Below are positions 1 to 4,995 of a DNA stretch of 8,489 bases, piece after piece. Position numbers and translations under genes: made by a program. The stretch is from an uncultured Eubacteriales bacterium (GTDB taxonomy: Bacteria > Bacillota > Clostridia > Christensenellales > Christensenellaceae): the NCBI GenBank assembly GCA_905193725.1, contig CAJJPW010000085.1, forward strand, positions 1-8,489. The letters are read 5' to 3'. The notes beneath the pieces were generated by a model that ran no database searches, was not told the origin of the DNA, and saw only the letters and a list, made by a program, of their open reading frames with translations. Numbering within the stretch: the stretch's first letter is position 1; each line of letters starts with the position of its first letter.

Positions 1-1
1 G

Positions 2-142
2 GGGGAGCCACTGGTTGAAGAAACCCTTGATGAGCAGCTAGTGGGAGAAGCACCTGAAGAAGAGCCGTTGGCTGAGGAAACCCTTGATGAGCAGATGCCA
101 GAAGAGTCGGCCCATGAGCAGCCAGAAGGAACCCGCCAATAG
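2..142 (+). CDS. C-terminal fragment of an acidic, Glu/Pro-rich repeat protein (5' end outside window)
   Basis: An open frame enters from the left edge and ends with TAG at 140-142, giving 46 residues. The fragment is very acidic, rich in Glu, Pro and Leu, and has no aromatic residues or Cys. It is built from two copies of a 19-residue unit (both carrying EETLDEQ) followed by a short tail ending in GTRQ. Such low-complexity acidic tails are usually disordered extensions of a larger protein, so this piece says little about function. In Clostridia the gene before ylmC is often a sporulation sigma factor or cell-division gene, but this tail does not match a sigma factor C-terminus, and I do not recognise the protein. 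The reading frame is well supported because the repeat period (57 bp) is a multiple of three and the other frames lack this regularity. Confidence 0.6.
   Translation, partial: GEPLVEETLDEQLVGEAPEEEPLAEETLDEQMPEESAHEQPEGTRQ
5..118 (+). repeat. Two in-frame 57-bp tandem repeats
   Basis: Copies lie at 5-61 and 62-118. An 18-base core is identical in both (20-37 and 77-94), while the second half of the unit has diverged. The copies encode 19-residue acidic units. The array may continue to the left beyond the window. Confidence 0.7.
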
Positions 143-212
143 CTATCAGTCTATTCTTGTTTCGCATTTGCATATACTAAAATGACAAGATAGTGCAAAG
201 GTGCGTGCTGCA

Positions 213-464
213 ATGCGATACAATAAATTGAGGCAAAAAGAAGTGGTAAATGTCCTGGATGGGCGCTCATTAGGATGCATTTGCGATATGGAGCTGGATT
301 TAGCCAATGGATGCATTTGTGCCATTGTAGTGCCAGGACCCTGTGGCTTTTTAAAGATATTTGGATCCAACAACCACTATGTCATCCCCTGGAAGAACAT
401 CTGTAAAATTGGGGAAGATGTGATTTTGGTGGAGGTGGATTCCAGCTGTATCCCCAACTACTAA
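213..464 (+). CDS. ylmC: YlmC/YmxH family PRC-barrel protein
   Basis: An 83-residue protein of the YlmC/YmxH family, small single-domain PRC-barrel proteins found in endospore formers and often annotated as sporulation proteins; the molecular role is unknown. Family landmarks are visible: the N-terminal LRQKEVVNVLDG segment, the DMELDL strand, IVVPGP near residue 40, the YVIPW segment (56-60) and IGEDVILVEV near the C-terminus. I chose ATG 213 over the in-frame GTG at 201 because it gives the usual family N-terminus and an AAGGTG ribosome binding site lies 9 bases upstream. Seven Cys in 83 residues, including two GCIC motifs (21-24 and 33-36), is unusual. The neighbours nrdR and pgeF match the common Firmicute ylmC-nrdR-pgeF order. 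A sporulation-type promoter (CATATACTA at 171-179) is conceivable but not demonstrable. Confidence 0.88.
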   Translation: MRYNKLRQKEVVNVLDGRSLGCICDMELDLANGCICAIVVPGPCGFLKIFGSNNHYVIPWKNICKIGEDVILVEVDSSCIPNY

Positions 465-528
465 AGGAACCTGGGATGGCAAAAGGGATAAATTGTCATA
501 GTGGGAAGGGAAATGAAGAGAAAGTGGG

Positions 529-545
529 GAATGCACTGCATTTTT
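529..545 (+). terminator. Weak candidate terminator after ylmC
   Basis: AATGC (530-534) and GCATT (538-542) form a 5-bp stem with a 3-base loop, followed by a few more T. The stem is short and AT-rich, so termination would be partial at best. Confidence 0.3.
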
Positions 546-561
546 CAGGATGTTTTTCGAG

Positions 562-588
562 AAAAAACACAGAAATTGAGTGTTTTTT
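562..588 (+). promoter_or_regulatory. Inverted repeat overlapping the nrdR -35 region
   Basis: AAAAAACAC (562-570) and GTGTTTTTT (580-588) are perfect 9-base inverted arms around a 9-base centre. The ACAC...GTGT core recalls the NrdR box (ACAC, 8 bases, GTGT), but the centre is one base longer here. The position over the -35 hexamer fits a repressor site. The same A-run can also pair with TGTTTTT at 551-557, so a purely structural role is possible. Confidence 0.4.
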
Positions 589-606
589 AGTGGTTTGTGG
601 TATAAT
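576..606 (+). promoter_or_regulatory. Sigma-A type promoter of nrdR
   Basis: The -10 TATAAT at 601-606 is a perfect consensus and is preceded by TGG, making it an extended -10. The best -35 is TTGAGT at 576-581 with a 19-bp spacer, longer than ideal but tolerable with an extended -10. Transcription would start near 613, about 30 bases before the nrdR ATG. Confidence 0.6.
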
Positions 607-643
607 GAAAAAAAGATATCTAAAGATAAAGTGGTGAAATCTT

Positions 644-1106
644 ATGAAGTGTATTTACTGTGAATATCCAGAGAGTAAAGTAGTGGATTCTCGCCCGGTA
701 GACGACGGAGCATCCATTCGGAGGAGAAGAGAATGCCTCAAGTGCCAAAGGAGGTTTACTACTTATGAAAAGGTAGAGAGCACTCCTCTACTGGTCGTGA
801 AAAAGGACGGCAGTAGGGAAAGCTTTAATGTGGAAAAGATCAAAATGGGCATCATCCGGGCCTGTGAAAAGCGGCCGGTCTCCTTCAGCACCATGGAGGA
901 GATCGTCAACGAGATCGAGCATTGAAAAGCAAGTGCATGGCAGCTTAAAGCAGGAAGTCTCCACTGGAGAGATTGGCGAGATGGTCATGGAAGGGCTCAA
1001 GAAACTGGATGAAGTGGCCTATGTGCGCTTTGCCTCGGTGTATCGGCAATTTAAAGATATCAGCACTTTTATGGACGAGCTCAATAAACTCATTAAGGAG
1101 AAATAG
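644..1106 (+). pseudogene. nrdR: nrdR, transcriptional repressor of ribonucleotide reductase genes, frameshifted
   Basis: NrdR is an ATP/dATP-sensing zinc-ribbon repressor of ribonucleotide reductase genes. The first frame starts at ATG 644 and shows the zinc ribbon (C3, C6, C31, C34), the basic RRRREC segment and the first half of the ATP-cone. It ends at TGA 923-925 after 93 residues, against about 150 in the family. The remaining sequence continues in the +1 frame from about 921 to TAG 1104-1106, including [18 protein letters not shown], the most conserved part of the family. Compared with the Bacillus subtilis protein as I remember it, removing the 7 bases 920-926 restores the alignment without gaps, giving 151 residues. 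Conservation past the break implies a very recent mutation or a sequence error. The CAT-TGA context lacks the close upstream Shine-Dalgarno element seen in prfB, so programmed frameshifting is unlikely. If the break is real, the ATP-cone is truncated. Confidence 0.85.
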
Positions 1107-1107
1107 A

Positions 1108-1944
1108 TTGGACATTTTTGCGTATGCAGACCAGGTGCAGAGGGGCTTCGAGCTAAAAAGTTGCGGCTCTGTACAGTATTTTATCGTACCTTCCATTGAG
1201 CAGCTGGGCTATGTAAAGCACTGCTTTACCTCCCGTCTAGGGGGCGTAAGCCAGGGAAGTTTTGCCTCGCTGAACTTCAGCTTTAAACGGGAGCCTGAGA
1301 AAAGCCACATCTATGAGAATTTTCGGATCATCGCTGATGCGCTGGAGGTGGCGTATGAGAGCATTGTCATAGCCAACTACTGCCATGGAGATGGTGTGGA
1401 AATCGTGGGCAAAGAGCAGTGTGGATTTGGGCTGACTCGGCCCAATGAATTGCCCCCTTGCGACAGCCTCATTGTAAACGAGCCGGGTGTTACGGCTGTC
1501 ACGATGCATGCGGACTGTGTACCGGTGTTTTTTGCAGATGTCAAAAAGAGATTTGGAGCAGTCTGTCATGCAGGATGGAAGGGCGTGTACAGCCGGATTG
1601 CCCAGAAAACAGCTCACAAGCTCATCCATCAGCTGGGCATGAGACCGGAGGAGCTGGTGATTGGCATTGGTCCACACATTCGAAGCTGCTGCTTTGAGGT
1701 GCAGGAAGACGTATGGAACCTATTTCGAGAGGAGTTTGGGCCGTTTTGCCTGGTGGAAAGAGAGCAAAAGCACTATGTAGATTTATCTCTGGCCCTGCTC
1801 AGTCAACTCGGGGAAGAGGGGGTATTGGCACCTCATATTACGGTGGCCAATGAGTGCACCAAATGCCGAGGAGATCTTTTATATTCCCATCGGAGAGATG
1901 GAAAAAATGCAGGGGCTATGGCTTCTCTGATGCAGATCATATGA
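1108..1944 (+). CDS. pgeF: PgeF/YfiH (YlmD) family purine nucleoside phosphorylase, laccase-domain protein
   Basis: A 278-residue member of the DUF152/YfiH family. Such proteins were called polyphenol oxidases or laccases; characterised members are zinc-dependent purine nucleoside phosphorylases/adenosine deaminases, and E. coli YfiH edits misincorporated serine in peptidoglycan precursors. Family motifs appear in order: FTSRLGGVS (40-48), CHGD with H93, HADCVPV with C137, CHAGWKG with H154, IGPHIRSCCFEV (187-198), and CTKC followed by LYSHRRDGKNAG near the C-terminus. H93, C137 and H154 are the expected zinc ligands. I chose TTG 1108 as start because AAGGAG (1095-1100) sits 7 bases upstream; the frame extends further left only inside nrdR. 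The gene begins 1 base after the nrdR stop, so translation is probably coupled to nrdR, and the nrdR frameshift could lower its expression. Confidence 0.93.
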   Translation: MDIFAYADQVQRGFELKSCGSVQYFIVPSIEQLGYVKHCFTSRLGGVSQGSFASLNFSFKREPEKSHIYENFRIIADALEVAYESIVIANYCHGDGVEIVGKEQCGFGLTRPNELPPCDSLIVNEPGVTAVTMHADCVPVFFADVKKRFGAVCHAGWKGVYSRIAQKTAHKLIHQLGMRPEELVIGIGPHIRSCCFEVQEDVWNLFREEFGPFCLVEREQKHYVDLSLALLSQLGEEGVLAPHITVANECTKCRGDLLYSHRRDGKNAGAMASLMQII

Positions 1945-2004
1945 TGTGTGGTCTAGAGATCGTCCAGAGGAAGACAGCTAGAAAATGTGAAATAAGAGAT
2001 GTAA

Positions 2005-2036
2005 AAAATACCGACTCAGATGAGAGTCGGTATTTT
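2005..2036. terminator. Strong bidirectional terminator between pgeF and the flavodiiron gene
   Basis: A perfect 13-bp stem pairs 2005-2017 with 2024-2036 around a 6-base loop (AGATGA). The GC core CCGACTC/GAGTCGG is flanked by an A-run on the left and TATTTT on the right, so it works as a rho-independent terminator on both strands. It closes the ylmC-nrdR-pgeF unit and can also stop minus-strand transcription from fprA. Confidence 0.9.
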
Positions 2037-2087
2037 GGTGCTTTTCTTGATATCTATATGTGGGCCTTGTGAGCTCTTGGGCCCCTA

Positions 2088-2100
2088 GGGCTATCAGCCC
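2088..2100. other. GC-rich hairpin downstream of the flavodiiron gene
   Basis: GGGCT (2088-2092) and AGCCC (2096-2100) form a 5-bp stem with a 3-base loop inside a GC-rich patch (about 2078-2105) that contrasts with its surroundings. There is no T-run on either strand, so it is not a classical terminator; it may stabilise the 3' end of the fprA transcript. Confidence 0.3.
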
Positions 2101-2167
2101 CCTTGGAAATCAGAGGAGAAATATGAAATATCTCGAACCTGAATTCCCAGCAGCTGCTCTCCATAGA

Positions 2168-3958
2168 CTATTCAATAGGTTCAAAGTCAATGGCGCCGTG
2201 TTTGCAAAGTGGGCAGATGAAGTCTTCCGGGAGTTCGTCTCCTTCATAGACATATCCACAGATTTTGCAGACAAATCCCTTTTTCCCCTCTAACTGGGGC
2301 TTTGGCTTTACGTGGTCTAGGTAATAAGTATAGGTCATGGTCTCCTTATCGCTCATCACCCGCGCCTCTGTCACGCTGCAGATGAAAATGCCGTGGCTGC
2401 CGATATCCACATACTGCTCTACTTGGAGGGACATGAAGGCATTGATGTACTTGGGAAGGAAGATGAGCCCGTTGTCAGAGCGATAAGGGGTGCAGTCTGC
2501 AAATTTATCCCCATTGCGTCCGCTTTGGAAACCAAATGTCTCAAACACGCTAAAAGGCGCTTCCACAGAGAGGCAGTTCACATTCATCTTGCCTGTCTGC
2601 TGGATTACGTGGTGGGAGTAGTTGGCCTTATTGATGGTCACTGCCACCCGATTGGGAGAATCCGAGACCTGAGTAACGGTGTTGACGATCAAGCCATTAT
2701 CCTTTTTGCCGTCGTTTGAAGTTACAACATATAGCCCATAGCCGATTTTGAACAGGGCAGAGAGGTCGTTTTTGTTGGCCATATTGGAGGACTGCGCAAT
2801 GTAATCTCGACACAGTTCTTCAGCCATGTCATCAATCTGCTGGATATTTTCGGAGTTCACTGCGGACTTGATCTTGACGGTGGTGTTCAGCCAAGTGATG
2901 TTTTGGCAAGGCTCTAACATGCACTTCATCACTTTGCCAGCCAGCGGCGCCCAAGTGCCGTTTTCGATCAGACCAATGGTGCGATTTTGGAAATTGCGCT
3001 CGGTGAGATGGTCGATAAAGTCTCTCATAAAGGGGAAGATCCCTGCATTATATGTAGTGGTGGCTAAAACCAGCTTGCCATACCGGAAGGCGTCTGCCAC
3101 AGCTTGGGACATATCATCTCTGGCGAGGTCATAGACCACGACTTTGGGGCAACCCTTTAATTTCAGCTTTTCCGCTAACAGCTCCACCGCCTTTTTGGTG
3201 TGGCCGTACACAGAGGTGTAGGCGATCATGATACCCTCTGACTCCACGCCATAAGAAGCCCATGTGCTGTAGAGATTTAAGTAATGGCCCAGGTTTTCTG
3301 TCAAGATAGGGCCGTGGAGTGGGCAGATAGTCTGAATGTCTAACTGTGCTGCCGCTTTTAGCACTGGCTGTACTTGTAGGCCGTATTTTCCAACGATACC
3401 AATATAATAGCGCCGCGCTTCGTCATCCCAATCCTCTTTGGCATCCAGTGCGCCGAATTTGCCAAAGGCATCGGCGGAGAACAGAAGCTTGTCTGTGCTG
3501 TCGTATGTGACCATGACTTCTGGCCAGTGCACCATAGGAGCGAACACAAAGGTGAGCTGATGTTTCCCTAGGGAGAGGGTATCTCCGTTGCATACTACCA
3601 GCTTGCGCCCTTCCAGGTCTATTTCAAAGAAGTTTTCCATCATGGCAAATGCCTTTGGATTGGAGACGATTACCGTCTCTGGATAAGCTGCGGCAAAGTT
3701 GGCGATGTTTGCAGAGTGGTCTGGCTCCATATGCTGGATGATCAGGTAATCCGGCTTTCGATCTCCCAGTACGGATTGCAGGTTATCTAACCACTCATGT
3801 GTGAAATGAGCGTCTACCGTATCCATCACGGCTACTTTTTCGTCCATGATCACGTAGGAGTTATATGCCATTCCATTGGGAACGCGATATTGGCCTTCAA
3901 AGAGATCAACTTTGTGATCATTGACCCCTACGTAGTAGATATCGTTGGTAATTTTCAT
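2168..3958 (-). CDS. fprA: Flavodiiron O2/NO reductase with flavin-reductase and rubredoxin modules
   Basis: A 596-residue cytosolic enzyme expected to reduce O2 to water and/or NO to N2O, protecting an anaerobe. Module 1 (about 1-245) is the metallo-beta-lactamase-like diiron domain with all ligands present: H76, E78, D80 and H81 in HMEPDH, H144, D163 and H215. Module 2 (about 246-390) is flavodoxin-like with the FMN loop YTSVYGHT (247-254). Module 3 (about 397-548) resembles flavin reductase/flavoredoxin domains. Module 4 (562-596) is a rubredoxin-type iron site with C564, C567, C582 and C585; only 14 residues separate the Cys pairs, as in rubrerythrin tails and unlike the longer spacing of classical rubredoxins. 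The ATG at 3958 has an AAGGAGG site 7 bases upstream. The gene converges on pgeF and diverges from iscR. Carrying its own flavin and rubredoxin modules suggests it accepts electrons with few separate partners (inference). The symbol is a family name; substrate preference cannot be read from sequence. Confidence 0.95.
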   Translation of the reverse strand: MKITNDIYYVGVNDHKVDLFEGQYRVPNGMAYNSYVIMDEKVAVMDTVDAHFTHEWLDNLQSVLGDRKPDYLIIQHMEPDHSANIANFAAAYPETVIVSNPKAFAMMENFFEIDLEGRKLVVCNGDTLSLGKHQLTFVFAPMVHWPEVMVTYDSTDKLLFSADAFGKFGALDAKEDWDDEARRYYIGIVGKYGLQVQPVLKAAAQLDIQTICPLHGPILTENLGHYLNLYSTWASYGVESEGIMIAYTSVYGHTKKAVELLAEKLKLKGCPKVVVYDLARDDMSQAVADAFRYGKLVLATTTYNAGIFPFMRDFIDHLTERNFQNRTIGLIENGTWAPLAGKVMKCMLEPCQNITWLNTTVKIKSAVNSENIQQIDDMAEELCRDYIAQSSNMANKNDLSALFKIGYGLYVVTSNDGKKDNGLIVNTVTQVSDSPNRVAVTINKANYSHHVIQQTGKMNVNCLSVEAPFSVFETFGFQSGRNGDKFADCTPYRSDNGLIFLPKYINAFMSLQVEQYVDIGSHGIFICSVTEARVMSDKETMTYTYYLDHVKPKPQLEGKKGFVCKICGYVYEGDELPEDFICPLCKHGAIDFEPIE

Positions 3959-3986
3959 GTGTTTTCCTCCTTAATTTATCCTATAT

Positions 3987-4016
3987 GTTATATCCACCTG
4001 AAAACAGGATGTTAAA
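3987..4016 (-). promoter_or_regulatory. Candidate promoter of the flavodiiron gene with internal dyad
   Basis: Read on the minus strand, TATAAC (3992-3987) is a good -10, with a weak -35 TTTAAC (4016-4011) 18 bp upstream. A CCTG-4-CAGG inverted repeat (3997-4008) lies between the two hexamers, where a repressor could sit. The ribosome binding site AAGGAGG (3972-3966) follows. The weak -35 suggests the promoter may need an activator. Confidence 0.4.
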
Positions 4017-4290
4017 CGGCATTTTTCCCACTTTGTCTATTTTTTATCATACATCAAAGATGGAAAGGAAGTCCATTATTTTCATTGTAACCCAATTGTG
4101 ATTTTTTATCCTCTAGGCCTTTTCCTCCATTATAGTACGTTTGGGAAAGAGGAGCAACACGAAGAAGTAGCAAAGGGCAAAAAAATGAGATGGATGGAGT
4201 GATATGGCAGGAGCGATATGCGCTTATGTAAATTGAAAATGAGATGACAAGATGTGCCAGCAGGCACAAAGAGATGCCGTGAGAAAATAC
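4017..4290. other. Divergent intergenic region between the flavodiiron gene and iscR, left part
   Basis: No coding region can be supported here. Small open frames exist on the minus strand, but they have no recognisable protein and no convincing ribosome binding site. A perfect 6-bp hairpin with an AGCA loop (TGTGCC/GGCACA, 4253-4268) is the clearest structure; it has no T-run. The stretch probably carries promoter-proximal and untranslated DNA of the divergent genes. Confidence 0.5.
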
Positions 4291-4319
4291 ACCTAATAAA
4301 AATGAAATTTTAGGTAAAA
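4284..4319. promoter_or_regulatory. Dyad and shared element upstream of the iscR promoter
   Basis: AAAATACAC (4284-4292) is followed by TTTTAGGTAAAA (4308-4319). Within them, ACCTAA (4291-4296) and TTAGGT (4310-4315) form a dyad. The same two sequence blocks recur at 8156-8164 and 8186-8197 in the AT-rich right end of the window, 24 bases apart here and 30 there. Position just upstream of the iscR -35 suggests a regulatory site; the protein that would bind it is unknown. Confidence 0.35.
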
Positions 4320-4325
4320 ATAAAT

Positions 4326-4354
4326 TTGACAAAATTACTCGGATATGATAAATT
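4326..4354 (+). promoter_or_regulatory. Candidate promoter of the iscR-iscS-iscU operon
   Basis: A perfect -35 TTGACA lies at 4326-4331. At the ideal 17-bp spacing the -10 is TAAATT (4349-4354), matching consensus at four of six positions. TATGAT at 4344-4349 is a better hexamer but only 12 bp from the -35. Transcription would start near 4361, about 30 bases before iscR. Confidence 0.55.
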
Positions 4355-4377
4355 TAATTCAGAGTTAATTACTAGGA
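4333..4377 (+). repeat. Pair of 11-bp direct repeats in the iscR control region
   Basis: AATTACTCGGA (4333-4343) and AATTACTAGGA (4367-4377) differ at one base and start 34 bp apart, about three helical turns. The first lies between the promoter hexamers and the second just past the expected transcript start, so a protein bound at both would block transcription. IscR acting on its own promoter is the natural candidate (inference). Confidence 0.45.
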
Positions 4378-4392
4378 ATTGAGGTGGGACGG

Positions 4393-4851
4393 ATGATTAT
4401 CTCAACCAAGGGTCGATATGGACTGAGAGCGATGTTTGTATTGGCGCTTCAACAGCATGAGGGGCCGGTGAGCATCAAATACATTGCAGAGGATCAGGCG
4501 ATCAGTGAGACGTATCTGGAACAGCTTTTTTCCAAATTGAGGAAGAGCGGCCTGGTGAGAAGCGTCCGCGGCGCACAAGGGGGATATCAGCTGGAGAAAC
4601 CTCCAAAGGATATTTCGGTAGGAGACATATTAAAGGCCTTGGAGGGGCCGTTGGCTCCATCGGACTGTGTGGTGGGTGATGGCGCTGGCATATGCCAAAA
4701 CTCAGAGATGTGCTCCACCAGATCTATTTGGAAGAGGATCTATGAAGGCATCAATGCGGTAGTGGACGGCATTTCCCTCCAGGACATGCTGGATGATTTT
4801 TTTAGCTCAGAGCACAGTAAAATGCCGGTAGATCCTAAGCGGTGTAAATAG
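4393..4851 (+). CDS. iscR: IscR/Rrf2-family Fe-S cluster-sensing transcriptional regulator
   Basis: A 152-residue Rrf2-family DNA-binding protein. IscR homologues carry a [2Fe-2S] cluster and adjust Fe-S biogenesis to demand. Residues 1-65 hold the winged helix-turn-helix, with ISTKGRYGLRAM at the N-terminus, an ETYLEQLFSKLRKSGLV recognition region and VRGAQGGYQL in the wing. Three Cys, C92, C101 and C107, match the cluster-binding set; the first gap is 8 residues, longer than the 5 in E. coli IscR. ATG 4393 is preferred to GTG 4384 because the latter lies inside the ribosome binding site GAGGTG (4381-4386, 6 bases from the ATG). The gene heads an operon with iscS and iscU, so autoregulation is expected. 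CymR, the cysteine-metabolism regulator, is a close relative lacking cluster Cys; the Cys triad argues for IscR. Confidence 0.92.
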   Translation: MIISTKGRYGLRAMFVLALQQHEGPVSIKYIAEDQAISETYLEQLFSKLRKSGLVRSVRGAQGGYQLEKPPKDISVGDILKALEGPLAPSDCVVGDGAGICQNSEMCSTRSIWKRIYEGINAVVDGISLQDMLDDFFSSEHSKMPVDPKRCK

Positions 4852-4995
4852 TACGTGATATGTGCGAAAAGCATAAACAAAGCGATGGTAGGCCCAATTG
4901 TAGAGATGGAGAAATTTTGAGGGAAGTTGTTTGTAAGTGGGGCCTTTAGGTGATAGATAAAGAAAGAGCTTGTATATAAAATGAGGTGTCATAAA

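Noticed and set aside
149..179. Sporulation sigma factor promoter before ylmC (CATATACTA at 171-179)
   Set aside because: The -10-like match is partial and no convincing -35 partner is present, so it stays a mention only.
917..926. Programmed +1 frameshift in nrdR, as in prfB
   Set aside because: CAT-TGA is not a good slippery site for +1 shifting and no close upstream Shine-Dalgarno-like element is present; nrdR is not known to use recoding.
1237..1677. A 146-codon open frame on the minus strand inside pgeF
   Set aside because: It lies wholly within a gene whose family motifs are clear, matches no protein I know and has no ribosome binding site.
2149..2158. Ten-base palindrome AGCAGCTGCT just after the flavodiiron stop
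   Set aside because: It has no unpaired loop or T-run, so it is not a terminator, and a single short palindrome is not evidence of a site.
2393..2719. A 108-codon plus-strand frame inside the flavodiiron gene
   Set aside because: It is antisense to the flavin-reductase module, has no family signature and reads as a shadow of that gene.
4054..4332. A 92-codon minus-strand frame in the fprA-iscR gap
   Set aside because: It covers the iscR -35 region and the dyad, lacks a ribosome site and has a low-complexity hydrophobic sequence typical of random AT-rich DNA.
4929..4980. Possible separate promoter before iscS (TATAAA at 4975-4980)
   Set aside because: No acceptable -35 hexamer exists at 15-19 bp upstream, so cotranscription from the iscR promoter is simpler.
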